A stretch of 64,000 nucleotides of DNA from Bacteroidota bacterium. GTDB taxonomy: Bacteria > Bacteroidota > Bacteroidia > SXHM01. The notes under the pieces were generated by a model. It was given only the letters and a program-made list of their open reading frames with translations. It was not told where the DNA came from and did no database searches. Location: NCBI GenBank assembly GCA_947479755.1, contig CANKAM010000006.1, positions 61,179 to 125,178 on the forward strand. Reading direction: 5' to 3'. Position numbers and translations under genes: made by a program. Positions 17,401 to 26,586 of this stretch are shown piece after piece; the stretch's first letter is position 1, and the number at the start of each line of letters is the position of its first letter.

Positions 17401-20400
17401 GATGCATCCGTTACTTCAAATGTATTGGTTGTAGTTCCCACAGGGAATTCTGAACCGCTTGGCAAACCTGCTGTTTGAAGTGGTGCAGGTGTTCCTCCCA
17501 AGTCAAGGAATGTAAGTGTCCAGTTATTAACCGTACCCGCATCAAATCCAACATAGTCATAAGCATATAATGTCCATGTTCCGTTAGGATCTGTTCCGGT
17601 TGAAAGAGCAGCTAAATCACCACCTTCCGCAGTAAAATCTCCGCTGTAAGCCGGTGCGTTAGCACAAGTACCTCCTACAAGAGGGTTTCCTGTTCCGGGA
17701 ACAAAGCAAACATCTAAATTATCGCCTGCGCACGGAGGCTGCACCATCAGGGATATCAAATCTCCGTTTGGCGATTCAAGAACAAACTCAAGATCATTAA
17801 CCCATGTATGAGACACATTCAGACAAACACTTTGTAAGAATACATCTGTACCAAGGTTTGTTCCTGTAACAGCAACTGTTTGCTGAGCCGAAGTTCCGGA
17901 TGGATCTCCGTCAGGTATAGAAAGTCCACTGTTGTCAGCGAACTGAGCAATAGCAGGCAAAGGACAGTTGTCAGTTGCAGTTGGGTCAGCAAACGTTACA
18001 ATTGCTCCGCACTGACCTTCATCATTGTCAGCAAAAATTGGAGAAGGGCAAGTAATTACAGGGAATTCATCATCTGTAACAACTACTGTGACTGAACATG
18101 AAGCTGTGTTACCACTTGGATCTTCTACAGTCCATTCAACAACTGTTGTTCCTACAGGGTAGAAATCAGTAGCATCGCTTGTATTATTATAATCGTTGGT
18201 AAGTGTTACAGGGCAGTTATCAGAAGTACCCGGAGCAGCAATAGTTACAACAGCACCGCAATCACCGATATCATTTGATTGTGCATAAACTGTTGTTCCT
18301 CCTGTTCCTGTGCAAATTTCAAGGCTCCATGAATCCAACTGTCCAACATCACCTACTGCGGCATCAGTAAATGTGATAGACCAAACTCCATTAGGATTTT
18401 CACCGCTCAATGCTGATAAAGGGCTGCTTGGCTGGTATGACAAACCATCAGTTGGAGGGCAAGGATATGTTCCTGAAGCTAAACCTGCATCATCAAAACT
18501 GATGTCAAAGTCTGCATCAAAACCGCAAGCATCTCCAAAATCAGTTAATGATACTACAGTGCCTGAAGGGCTTGTTAATGTTACTGATAAATCGCCAACA
18601 AATGTATGTGTTCCGGTCAATCCAAGAACATTAACATCGCTAATACTAACTCCTGCACCACTAACTGTAAGTGTAGAAGTAGAGGTAGTTAAATCAGCTA
18701 AAGCAACAGGCACGTTTGTGCTTGCATATACATCACAAACAATAGGGTCAGAACCGCAATCAATTGTTGGTACTTCAATATCATTTACAGTTACAGTAAA
18801 GCTGCATGTTGCAACATTACCATAAACGTCAGTTGACTGGTATGTTTCTGTTGTTGGAGCCCCCGCAGGGAATGTTCCGCCTGTTCCCAAACCTGCTGTT
18901 TGCTCGGTAAGGGTACCTGCGTTAACATTTAATACCCAGTGCATATCAGGGAAACCGATATCAGCAACACTGGTTGGATCAAAAATTCCACAATCAGCAG
19001 CAGTAAGGTATGTATCACCTGTTTGTCCAAGGTTATTTGACCCAACAAAAATTAAATTACCATCAACCTGACCGTTTGGTGTAAAGAACTCAACTACTAA
19101 TATAGTTCCGGCAGGAACAGTTAGTTGGTTAGTTAAAGGAATATTCAGAACAGAAGCTGTCTGATCTGCTACTGTAACTGCTTCTGTTGCCAGTAAAGTT
19201 AAATTAGCAAATAACAAAGATCCGGTCAATGAATAAATATTTACTGTTGCCGGTTGAGTTCCTCCAAAACCTACAGCTTCTTCAATACCTACATCAACTG
19301 AATTGATGTAAAAATCATTTGTATATCCTAAAGCAGGAAGATCAAAAACACGCATGTAGCTATTATCTGTATGTCCAAAGCCATCATTACATGAAACTGA
19401 ATTGCCACCTAAAATAGATTGACTTAACGATTGTGTAACCACAGGCTCACAGTTGTCAACACCTACAGGAGGTGTGTATGTTACAACCGCGCTGCACAAT
19501 CCAGCATCGTTATCCTGAACAATGTTTGCAGGGCAAACCAATGTAGGCTCTTCTATATCTGAAACCGTTACGTTAAATGTGCAGGTTGCTGTGTTGCCTG
19601 CTGCATCTGTTGCAGTAGCAGTAACCTCAGTTGTTCCTACAGGGAAGAAACTTCCGTTTGCAACTGAATAAGTAATCGTTTCGCCAAGGCAGTTATCAGT
19701 TGATGTAGCATCATTAAAGGTTATCACCGCACCGCAATCACCGGGGTTATTATCTACCACCGTATCGTTAGGGCAGGTAATAGTTGGGTCTTCTGTATCC
19801 TCCACAACAACATTAAATACACAATTAGAAGAATTACCTGCTACATCCGTTGCAGTAATAGTAACAGCTGTTGTTCCAATAGGGAATGTTGAACCGCTTG
19901 CTATTGAATAATCTATTACAACTCCAGGGCAGTTGTCTGTAACACCAGTTGCGAAGCTATATGAATATCCTAAATCAAACAAGAAGTTAGCATATGAACC
20001 AAAAGAAACCGGATCGATGGTTGACCAGCCTCCAAAATAGTCCCAAGCTCCATTATCTCCGTAAGGAGCGGATGCATTAAGGCCCCAAAAGAAGTCACTG
20101 CCAACTAAAGAATTAACTGCCTGAACAGACATCCAATAAGTAGTACCCGCACCTGAACCGCATAGAGAAACCGTAGAAGGGAATGTGAAGTCAAATTGAT
20201 TAATATCATAACCAAAAGAATTTCCTACTACTGCGGAAGTCCAATCAGCTGAAGTTAATGTCTGTGTGCTAACGATAGCACCCGGTACACCTCCTGCATC
20301 GCTGTAAAAATTAATAATCATAGCAGAAGCATCCGATACATTATTAGACCAGAATGGCACCGATAAGGTATTGAAATCATAACATAATGAGCCGGGGATA

Positions 20401-22352
20401 AAAATATCATCAGCGCAAGTCAATGGGAAAACTGTATTTGAAACTAAACCATTTTCAAGAATATCTCCTGTTTGAACAATGTTGCCGGTACCTGATTGAG
20501 TTCCCCCAAATGAAGGGTAAGTAACATCTGCGGAACAAATTCCAGCATCATTGCTTACTGTAATATCTTGCAAGCATCCAAGAAATGTTGGTGCTTCTGT
20601 GTCTTCAACTGTTACATCAAATGAACAGGTAGATACGTTATTATCATCATCTGTTATAGTCCATGTTACTGTTGTTGTTCCTACAGGATAGTTATCAGAA
20701 GCATCGCTGGTATTGTTCCAGTCGTTGGTAACGGTGTAACCTGAGCACTCATTAAGTACCAATGGTGATTGAATAGTTACAAAAGCCTCACAAACCCCTA
20801 AATCATTTTCAACTGTTTCTGAACCAACAATAAAGAAAGGGAAGTCTTGACCACCAACATCAGTTACAGCGGCAAAGGCGCCACCTGCTAATGATTGTAA
20901 ACCATTTCCGGTTGTGCTTTGACCATTAATAGTTATTGGAGGAGCCCACGGACCTGAACCCAGCGTTCCGTCAGTCTGCCAGTCTAACCAATATGTTCCT
21001 GCTGGTAAAGTAAGGCCTCCAAGATCAATAGTATTTTTCATGATTGGGCGGTTTGTTGCTCCGGGTCCTGATTCTAAACCTCTGTATATTCCACTCCATT
21101 CTGATTGAACTAACAAATTAGTTGAGCCATCACCAAAAATTACAGCTCCTCCGCCATCAGGCACTCCATCCCATATACGAAGGTTAACTGCATTTATAGT
21201 AGAAGTTGTGGTTGAACCTGTCTGGTAAGCATAAAATGAAATCTGGTCAATTGTCCATCCATTAGGATTAGTAATTGTAAAGTCATCCGCAACTCTGTTG
21301 TTTGCTGATACCTGATGGCCAAAGCCAAACGTTCCCATTCCCAAACTAGCATCTTGCAATAAACTCTCATCTGCACCGCCAAATCCTGTTCCAGCGCTGT
21401 TTACCAATGAACCGTTATCATGCAATAATTGTGGTGCACATGTAAACTCAGGTGCATCAATATCTGTAACTATTACATCAAATGTGCAGGTAGCATCCGT
21501 TCCGCAAACATTCGATGCTGTTGCAGTAACAGTAGTAGTACCTATGGGGAAAAGTCCTGCTGCCGGTGAAAATGTAATTGTTGGATCAGGAAAACCGCCC
21601 GAAGTAGTTATTTGTGCCAATAGTTGTCCATTACTAACAGTTGCAAAACAAGTTCCTAAATCATTATCCAGGTTTAACGGACCACCACATGTAATAAATG
21701 GATCAATACAAGGAGACTCAATAAGAATATCATCTATTAATAGTAAAAACTTGTCGTTAGAGTTATTTCTGAAAGCAATTCTAACTGTTTGTCCTGTATA
21801 TGCCGTCAAATCTACTGAACGTGGTGTCCATGTGCTATTTTCAGCAGCTATTGTTGCTAAAACAGTTGAATTAATTACCATATTACCTAATGAACCGGTA
21901 GAACCTGTCGGAACATCTGGGGCAACCATAATCCTTACCTCATATCCATCCTGGAATGAAGGGTCGTAAGCTATAGCATTCCATGAAAGAGTAGGAGTCC
22001 CCCCCAATGTAATCGGAGGTGTCCACATCCAGTCGTCTGCTGCACCAACTGGCGAATACCATGAAGTGCTGAATGCAGCTGAGTCTCCTACATTATAGGC
22101 AAAATCTTCTCTTCTTTCCCATGCATCATTAACATAAGCTACAGCAGGATCAGGAACCCTGTTATCAACATTCACCAATATCCAGCCTGTAGGAAAGCTA
22201 TACGTTCCCGCACCGCCTCCTGTTGACCCGCTGATACCATCAAAATTTTCACTAAAAATAGTGATTTGTGAAAAACCGACCTGACTGAAAAGCAGGCAAA
22301 TTACAATTGCGATACTTGTTTTTAAAGTATTCTGGAGTATTGATTTTTTCAT
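14415..22352 (-). CDS. Giant multidomain adhesin (2645 aa): choice-of-anchor J, HYR, P-domain-like, PKD and SprB repeats, T9SS type A end
   Basis: Start chosen at ATG 22352 because MKKSILQNTLKTSIAIVICLLFSQVGFSQ is a clean signal peptide; an in-frame ATG lies nine codons upstream. Order of parts: a jelly-roll choice-of-anchor J/cleaved-adhesin domain (FSENFDG to IDDILIESP, ~30-210); a long alternation of HYR domains (D-EAPTFLGC, FPVGTTTVTWT, ATDAAGNTATCTFNV) with inserted lectin-like modules; two proprotein-convertase P-domain-like modules (GDLSVTLTSPSGT, NDLEFVLESPNGD); a PKD domain; five or six SprB repeats (CNGDASGSIEVTATGGTG, FSGLAAGTYVLVV); a second PKD; and a type A sorting domain (LNVYPNPNHGQF to VKRITVDK). 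Probably a surface adhesin. Flanked by a hairpin terminator downstream. Confidence 0.9.
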   Translation of the reverse strand: MKKSILQNTLKTSIAIVICLLFSQVGFSQITIFSENFDGISGSTGGGAGTYSFPTGWILVNVDNRVPDPAVAYVNDAWERREDFAYNVGDSAAFSTSWYSPVGAADDWMWTPPITLGGTPTLSWNAIAYDPSFQDGYEVRIMVAPDVPTGSTGSLGNMVINSTVLATIAAENSTWTPRSVDLTAYTGQTVRIAFRNNSNDKFLLLIDDILIESPCIDPFITCGGPLNLDNDLGTCFATVSNGQLLAQITTSGGFPDPTITFSPAAGLFPIGTTTVTATASNVCGTDATCTFDVIVTDIDAPEFTCAPQLLHDNGSLVNSAGTGFGGADESLLQDASLGMGTFGFGHQVSANNRVADDFTITNPNGWTIDQISFYAYQTGSTTTSTINAVNLRIWDGVPDGGGAVIFGDGSTNLLVQSEWSGIYRGLESGPGATNRPIMKNTIDLGGLTLPAGTYWLDWQTDGTLGSGPWAPPITINGQSTTGNGLQSLAGGAFAAVTDVGGQDFPFFIVGSETVENDLGVCEAFVTIQSPLVLNECSGYTVTNDWNNTSDASDNYPVGTTTVTWTITDDDNNVSTCSFDVTVEDTEAPTFLGCLQDITVSNDAGICSADVTYPSFGGTQSGTGNIVQTGDILENGLVSNTVFPLTCADDIFIPGSLCYDFNTLSVPFWSNNVSDASAMIINFYSDAGGVPGAIVSTQTLTSADWTSAVVGNSFGYDINQFDFTFPSTVSLCGSGAGTTYWMSVQAVNSLVGSDFFWGLNASAPYGDNGAWDYFGGWSTIDPVSFGSYANFLFDLGYSYSFATGVTDNCPGVVIDYSIASGSTFPIGTTAVTITATDVAGNSSNCVFNVVVEDTEDPTITCPNDTVVDNNPGDCGAVITFNDATSTDNCLGETITYSVANGSFFPVGTTEVTATATDAAGNTATCTFNVTVSDIEEPTLVCPANIVQDNDAGLCSAVVTYTPPVGVDNCEPVVTQSLSQSILGGNSVSCNDGFGHTDNSYMRVFDLPALGYTNDFYINSVDVGIEEAVGFGGTQPATVNIYSLTGSLLFANLTLLATEAVTVADQTASVLNIPLTNQLTVPAGTILVVEFFTPNGQVDGNLIFVGSNNLGQTGDTYLTAADCGIFDPTSVADIGFPDMHWVLNVNAGTLTEQTAGLGTGGTFPAGAPTTETYQSTDVYGNVATCSFTVTVNDIEVPTIDCGSDPIVCDVYASTNVPVALADLTTSTSTLTVSGAGVSISDVNVLGLTGTHTFVGDLSVTLTSPSGTVVSLTDFGDACGFDADFDISFDDAGLASGTYPCPPTDGLSYQPSSPLSALSGENPNGVWSITFTDAAVGDVGQLDSWSLEICTGTGGTTVYAQSNDIGDCGAVVTIAAPGTSDNCPVTLTNDYNNTSDATDFYPVGTTVVEWTVEDPSGNTASCSVTVVVTDDEFPVITCPSPIFADNDEGQCGAIVTFADPTATDNCPLPAIAQFADNSGLSIPDGDPSGTSAQQTVAVTGTNLGTDVFLQSVCLNVSHTWVNDLEFVLESPNGDLISLMVQPPCAGDNLDVCFVPGTGNPLVGGTCANAPAYSGDFTAEGGDLAALSTGTDPNGTWTLYAYDYVGFDAGTVNNWTLTFLDLGGTPAPLQTAGLPSGSEFPVGTTTNTFEVTDASGNTSTCSFDVVVSDVEAPEITCPGDIEVDNDLGVCGATVIYDAPTGFQQIMEQLGNALENGFVSNSTFPNIGADNFVVADGDCYDISNVTANFFVTSPTAVSDFDVIFYDDNNGEPGNILNTVNVTPSEWTTSYQGSNFGFDIYEYDFNLSTPVTLCGSAGGTEYWMSIVANGTAGFDYFWEVSTAGDYGSEGVLAPSTSGPWDDSEGIDFVFSLNEGGNTPDNCTGPVTVTQTDGTGYTTGDVFPVGTTLQEYTAEDQYGNISFCEFMVTVNDAEAPVITCSDDIIACDGDVVTFTVTTSDNCPGETLVQTAGLPSGSVFPLGITTNTFEVTDASGNTATCSFDVNVTPVPVADYTYAPSCVSEIIYFTSTATVDPSGGTSIVSHEWEFSDGSGINTDVNPTHVYNTAGDYDVTLTVTTNWGCETVVTYTVTVSDPPVYTVDVVEPTCNGDENGSITINVTGGNSPITFSLNGGPAQSGNVFSGLAAGTYVITLANGCTETVTVTISEPAAIVLDATSQPVLCNGDASGSIEVTATGGTGVLQYSVDGGNTFQPTVSFSGLAAGTYVLVVADENGCSVSEGVVITEPAEALAATADVQNIACTGDASGSVVVIATGGTGAYTYSSDGGTTTQSSNVFGELAAGDYTITVTDANGCSTTVDVTVEEPAELLTIETTATPVSCNGQGDGMIDVTATGGDAPYEYSFNGGITYQSSGSFTNLAPGTYTVVVRDANGCEVASIVVVTQPAALTVSAVSSSPSSCEGDDSGSFIVEAAGGTAPYTYTSNGNSNSTGEFTNVTSGTQLVTVTDASGCSASISVEVGYTSPLPVAAFNWFASGSVVQFSNQSDNGTSYDWNFGDGGTSTDQNPVHTYAAGGTYTVTLIVTNACGSDTVIWVIDTNNIGINDPNADASVLNVYPNPNHGQFTLNYTSTGIIGDIQVNVMTIEGKLLMAEQFTVNADTFVRNYSDIELAAGIYIVQFISQTGTEVKRITVDK

Positions 22353-22418
22353 AATATTAAGGTTTAGAATTGAGGACAAAAGGGAATTTAGGATAGAACT
22401 ATTTTACTAGTCCTATTT

Positions 22419-23054
22419 TTATTTTTGAATAGTTTTTTGAACAGGTTCTACTTTCTGATTAGCTCCTCCTTGTTGGAGTTTTTCTGCTAATTTTGCAGCG
22501 GCTTCAGGATTTTCTGCCACCCAAAGTTTTCTTGCTTCTTTTGGGTTGTGGATACCTTTATAATTTAAATACGGTTGATTTTCTGATACTTTTACTTCAA
22601 CCGCGGTTTCCGCCTTGGTATTTTCCACAACTTTAATTTCAGGTTTAACAACTGTTACTTCTACAGCATTATCAATAGTCTCTGCTGATTGGGGAGTAAC
22701 TGCTTGCTTTGCAGAAGTTACCGGTGTAACATTTTTTACAGTTTCTGTTTTTTTCTGAGTTTCAACAACTGCGGGTTTATCAAAAGCAGGTTCGGTGAAT
22801 TTATTTTCTTCTCTTTTTTGTTCTTTTAATCCTTCTGGTTTTGAAACGGTTTGTCCTTTAGCAGAAATAACCAAAGATGATTGTGTTTCTGTTTTTGTAA
22901 CAGTAGTTTTTCCTTCTGAATTTGAAAAACCTTGTGCAAAAAGAGCTGTGTTTGTAAAAACAAAAACAGCTGTCATGCAAATAACAGCCGCCATAATCTT
23001 AAGATTTTTGGTAGTGCGATTTGTTGTGTTGGTGTTGAGTAATAATGTATTCAT
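22419..23054 (-). CDS. Small secreted disordered protein, unknown function
   Basis: 211 residues. The N-terminal extension (1-20) is followed by a hydrophobic signal segment IMAAVICMTAVFVFTNTALFAQG; an internal ATG at 22994 would trim the extension. The mature part is rich in Lys, Glu, Val and Thr with no predicted fold, and ends with a short helical motif NPKEARKLWVAENPEAAAKLAEKLQQ. I do not recognise a family. It sits 66 bases upstream of the giant adhesin in the same direction and may be co-transcribed with it. A promoter-like site lies about 95 bases upstream. Two similar small secreted proteins occur at 37366 and 55620. Confidence 0.65.
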   Translation of the reverse strand: MNTLLLNTNTTNRTTKNLKIMAAVICMTAVFVFTNTALFAQGFSNSEGKTTVTKTETQSSLVISAKGQTVSKPEGLKEQKREENKFTEPAFDKPAVVETQKKTETVKNVTPVTSAKQAVTPQSAETIDNAVEVTVVKPEIKVVENTKAETAVEVKVSENQPYLNYKGIHNPKEARKLWVAENPEAAAKLAEKLQQGGANQKVEPVQKTIQK

Positions 23055-23148
23055 AATCTTGGTTTTTAAGTGATTACTATTAAAGATAAAAAGGTGAACG
23101 AATTATAAAAAACGATTAAACTACTCAATAATCAGTTTAATCACGGGG

Positions 23149-23177
23149 CGAAGATATAAAAATAAGATTTCGACAAA
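23149..23177 (-). promoter_or_regulatory. Bacteroidota-type promoter (TTTG-N17-TATCTTCG)
   Basis: On the minus strand TTTG (complement of 23174-23177) is followed after 17 bases by TATCTTCG (complement of 23149-23156), close to the Bacteroidota consensus TTTG...TAnnTTTG. It lies about 95 bases before the start of the small secreted protein gene. The rest of the 271-base gap to 23325 is AT-rich with nothing else recognisable. Confidence 0.45.
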
Positions 23178-23325
23178 CAACACTTTTGTTAACTATTTTT
23201 AATGACTTTAATCACTAAAAAAAAAGAGCATATTTAATGTGTTGGTAAAAAGCTAAAAATTAATGATTTAGGCCAATCGAAATATTGGCAGGGTAAATGG
23301 GTTGTTAATAACTTTTTTCGGATCC

Positions 23326-24726
23326 TTAACAACTATGAGAAGAAAGGAATTGAGGTATGATGACATTATCAAACCCCTTTTCCTGCAACTTTACTTTAAA
23401 GCTCAGCATCACTTCTTTATTACCGTGAACCACAAAAAATGTTTTTACCTTTTTAACATCCTGACATGAGAGGAATTGCAACATTTCATTGTAATCACCA
23501 TGTGCACTAAAAAAATCAATCACATGAACCTTGGCTTTTACATCAAACTTTTTCCCGAAAATACTGATGCTTTTATCTCCCCGCGCCAGTTTGCCTCCAT
23601 TGCTTGATGGTTCGCAATATCCGATGATCAAAACTGCGTTGTTTGGATTTTCAATGTTATTGGCAAGATGATGTTTTACTCTGCCTGCTTCTGCCATTCC
23701 CGAAGCAGATATAATGATGCAAGGTTCATGAGATGAATTAATGGCTTTTGAATCTTCAACCTTGCGCACATATTCCAGTCCGTTAAAACCAAAAGGCGAT
23801 GGGTCTTTCTTGATGTATTCATTTACTTCATTACTATAACTTTCAGGATGGTTGCGCATAATGTCAGTGGCATTAATAGCAAGCGGACTATCCACGTACA
23901 CTTTTATGGGTGGCAGCTTTCCTGCAAATTCTAATTGATTGAGTTCATAAATAAGTTCCTGCGTTTTTCCGATACTAAATGCCGGGATAATCAACTTGCC
24001 TTTATTCACCACGCAGGTTGCGTGCACTACCTCCAATAATTTTGCTTTAGTATCGTCAGCCGACTCGTGCAAACGGTCACCATAAGTTGATTCGCATATA
24101 ATAGTATCAGCCTGCGGAAAAGGTGAGGGTTGTTTTAAAAGCCTGTTTACATAGCGCCCTATATCACCTGTAAAGCACAGGTGTCTGGTTTTACCTTCTT
24201 CCTTTATGGTAAGATTAACGGCAGCACTTCCCAGAATATGTCCGGCATCGGTAAACAGCAATTCAAGATCATCTGAAATTTTAAATGGTGTATTGTATGC
24301 AACTGTAGTTAAATGCGTAAAACTTATTTCAGCATCTTCAATCGTATAAAGAGGCTTAATCGGTTTCTCACCTTCTTTCAAACGGTACTTATTAAAATTT
24401 GAAGCCTCGGTTTCCTGAATAAAAGCACTGTCGAACAACATTATTTCTACCAGGTCGCGCGTAGCGGGGGTGCAATATATTTTTCCTTTAAATCCTTGTT
24501 TCACTAATCGCGGAATACTTCCTGAATGGTCAATGTGAGCATGTGAGAGAATCATGCAGTCAACCTCATTCGGATCAAAATGAAATGTCTGGTTCAGTTC
24601 ATAACTCTCCTTCCCTCTTCCCTGAAACATTCCGCAATCAAGCAGAATTTTTTTTCCGTTCTTCAGTGTTATTAAATGTTTACTCCCTGTAACCGTTTCG
24701 GCTGCACCGCAAAATTTGATTTCCAT
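23326..24726 (-). CDS. MBL-fold beta-CASP ribonuclease-like protein
   Basis: 466 residues. An N-terminal metallo-beta-lactamase domain carries the zinc motif SHAHIDHSG (His62, His64, Asp66, His67), with further metal ligands at DAGHILGSA and FTGDIGR. The beta-CASP domain and the C-terminal 'RNA specificity' box (IIISASGMAEAGRVKHHL, FSAHGDYNEM, FFVHGNKEVM) follow. The family includes archaeal and bacterial RNA-processing exo/endonucleases related to CPSF73. Probably an RNase acting on mRNA or rRNA; the substrate is not known from sequence. The gene stands alone between terminators. Confidence 0.88.
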   Translation of the reverse strand: MEIKFCGAAETVTGSKHLITLKNGKKILLDCGMFQGRGKESYELNQTFHFDPNEVDCMILSHAHIDHSGSIPRLVKQGFKGKIYCTPATRDLVEIMLFDSAFIQETEASNFNKYRLKEGEKPIKPLYTIEDAEISFTHLTTVAYNTPFKISDDLELLFTDAGHILGSAAVNLTIKEEGKTRHLCFTGDIGRYVNRLLKQPSPFPQADTIICESTYGDRLHESADDTKAKLLEVVHATCVVNKGKLIIPAFSIGKTQELIYELNQLEFAGKLPPIKVYVDSPLAINATDIMRNHPESYSNEVNEYIKKDPSPFGFNGLEYVRKVEDSKAINSSHEPCIIISASGMAEAGRVKHHLANNIENPNNAVLIIGYCEPSSNGGKLARGDKSISIFGKKFDVKAKVHVIDFFSAHGDYNEMLQFLSCQDVKKVKTFFVVHGNKEVMLSFKVKLQEKGFDNVIIPQFLSSHSC

Positions 24727-24776
24727 TTCATTAAATTTAGTACAATGTTAAGGATTAAGAGTTACTTAAGAAAAAC

Positions 24777-24808
24777 AAAGCGCCAGCATTTAATAATGCT
24801 GGCGCTTT
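24777..24808. terminator. Terminator after the zinc metallopeptidase gene
   Basis: The hairpin AAAGCGCCAGCATT / AATGCTGGCGCTTT with a four-base loop is followed on the minus strand by a T-rich tail. It lies 21 bases beyond the gene ending at 24830. Confidence 0.88.
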
Positions 24809-24829
24809 CATATTGTCTTGCAAAAAGAA

Positions 24830-25531
24830 TTAATCTCTTTTACCCATATACTGCATTACAAAATAAAGCAGTGTTGTAACTGAAGCAAGTGCAGCAACTA
24901 CATACGTTCCTGCAGCCCATTTCAAAGCAGTAGTAGCTTGTTGCTGTTCTTCGCCTTTAGTAATACGTGAAGTGTTTAACCAAACCAATGCACGCTGACT
25001 GGCATCAATCTCAACAGGAAGCGTTACCAGACTGAACAATGTTATAGCAGCCTGTAAAATAATAATCACTAATAAAATCTGATTGTACATAGAGGAGATA
25101 GCACCAAAAATAATCATGGCGAAAAAGATATAATTCATTGCTTTGTTGCTGAAGTTAACAGCCGGCACCAATGCCGAACGCAAACCTAACCAGGTATACG
25201 CAGTGGCATGTTGCACAGCGTGTCCGCACTCGTGCGCAGCAACAGCAGCAGCCGAAATACTTCTGCCATGATACACATCGTGACTAAGGTTTACAGTTTT
25301 ATCTAACGGATTGTAGTGGTCGGTCAGTTGACCTTCAACCGAAATTACTTTTACATCAAAAATATTGCTGTCGCGCAACATTTTTTCTGCTACTTCTTTT
25401 CCACTTAATCCGGATGAAAGCGCAATCTGCGAATACTCATTAAAAACATTTTTCAGTCTTCTGCTTACCAACCATCCTATCAGCATGAAGAAACCAATCA
25501 TTATCATATAACTTAAATCAAATCCGTACAT
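24830..25531 (-). CDS. Membrane zinc metallopeptidase (YugP / Zn_peptidase_2 family)
   Basis: 233 residues with an N-terminal membrane helix (about 7-23) and two to three C-terminal helices (about 130-175 and 205-227). The zinc motif HECGH is at residues 100-104 (AAHECGHAVQHA), preceded by VNLSHDVYHGRSISA, the signature of this family of putative neutral zinc peptidases. The active site probably faces one side of the inner membrane; the substrate is unknown. Start ATG 25531. Confidence 0.88.
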   Translation of the reverse strand: MYGFDLSYMIMIGFFMLIGWLVSRRLKNVFNEYSQIALSSGLSGKEVAEKMLRDSNIFDVKVISVEGQLTDHYNPLDKTVNLSHDVYHGRSISAAAVAAHECGHAVQHATAYTWLGLRSALVPAVNFSNKAMNYIFFAMIIFGAISSMYNQILLVIIILQAAITLFSLVTLPVEIDASQRALVWLNTSRITKGEEQQQATTALKWAAGTYVVAALASVTTLLYFVMQYMGKRD

Positions 25532-25701
25532 TTTTCTGTTGTTTTTTAAGGTTTATAAAAATTTATTGCTGCTAAATCAATTTATGTGCCTGCACAACTT
25601 TTGTCAGGTTTTACACGACAAAGTTGCATTCTTTCTGTCAAAAAAGGTAAACCCTTAACATTTTTTAATACATTTGTTATTCACTTACCCCTAAAATACA
25701 G

Positions 25702-26109
25702 ATGAAAACCGCCCTGAAGATTGCCCTGAAGGGCATTTTATTTTCCCTTCTTTTAACCAGTTATTCAGCATCTGCACAACGACTTTATTTCTGTGAAAGT
25801 GTATCAGAAAAGGGAGACCCCATTGGACTTAATCAATTCTTCTATATTCCGCAGGAAGGCATTACCGTTGCAGCATTATTAAAACTACCCTACTCAGTTG
25901 AAGCAACACAAATTGAGATGCGATTTTTTAAACTAGACTCCCTGAATAATGAAACCTATGTGTCAACCGTTCCTTACGATGTTGAAAAAACATGGACATG
26001 GTTTTGGAAAGGTGTAGATTTTAAAGAGCCTGCACGCTACAAAGTATACGCGTATGCAGATAAAGAACGCTTTCTTTGTTCTGAAGTTGTGGATGCTTAC
26101 GTGAAGTAA
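25702..26109 (+). CDS. Secreted protein of unknown function
   Basis: 135 residues with a signal peptide (about 1-25, YSASAQ). The mature ~110 residues are beta-rich and contain YFCESVSEKGDPIG near the start and a second Cys near the end (ERFLCSEVV), which could pair. I do not recognise a family, although the length and layout resemble small Bacteroidota periplasmic proteins. A TACATTTG element at 25669-25676 lies 25 bases before the ATG and could be its -7 box. Confidence 0.65.
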   Translation: MKTALKIALKGILFSLLLTSYSASAQRLYFCESVSEKGDPIGLNQFFYIPQEGITVAALLKLPYSVEATQIEMRFFKLDSLNNETYVSTVPYDVEKTWTWFWKGVDFKEPARYKVYAYADKERFLCSEVVDAYVK

Positions 26110-26182
26110 GCTTTTTTCCGGCTTTCAAATCAAGGGTTGAGTTAGCTCAACTATCTCTTTTTATTGCAACTTCATAGTCCCC

Positions 26183-26540
26183 ATAATCTAACCCCCTCTG
26201 TGGTGGCCACAGCAATTTTTTAAAAACCGCTACCCCCTCTGTGGCGGCCACAACGTTAATCGGGATAAGCCAACTGCTTCTGTGGTGGCCACAACGAAGC
26301 GGGGAATAAGTCAACTCACGTTGTGGCGACCACAACGGTAATCGGGATAAGCCAACTGCTTCTGTAGCGGCCACAGAGTTAATCGGGATAAGCTGATTGA
26401 TATCATGCACCACCACAACCATTTGGGGCTTATCCGGAATCATGATGTGGCCGCCACAACGTTAATCCGGATAAGCCAAACTCTTCTGTGGCGGCCACAA
26501 GGTCAATCGGGATATTGGGATTGCTTCTGTGGCCAAACCA
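26183..26540. repeat. Tandem array, nine units of about 41 bp with CTGTGG-N3-CCACAG hairpins
   Basis: The hairpin core CTGTGGNGGCCACA starts at 26198, 26239, 26280, 26321, 26362, 26404 (degenerate), 26445, 26486 and 26527, a spacing of 41 bp with one 42. Between cores the line GTTAATCGGGATAAGCCAA is largely conserved. Central bases of each core vary while the pairing arms are mostly kept. The array fills almost the whole gap between the 25702 gene and surE. Frames open through it are not convincing; the upstream extension of the surE frame into it is not coding. Confidence 0.92.
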
Positions 26541-26586
26541 CGTCCATTTTTTAAAAGGCGTTTTGTTTTTAATAGTTTTGCAACCA

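Noticed and set aside
26183..26540. Possible CRISPR array
   Set aside because: The 'spacers' are nearly the same in every unit and no cas gene is nearby, so this is a tandem repeat.
26488..26586. Upstream extension of the surE frame
   Set aside because: It translates repeat units; the family N-terminus begins at 26587.
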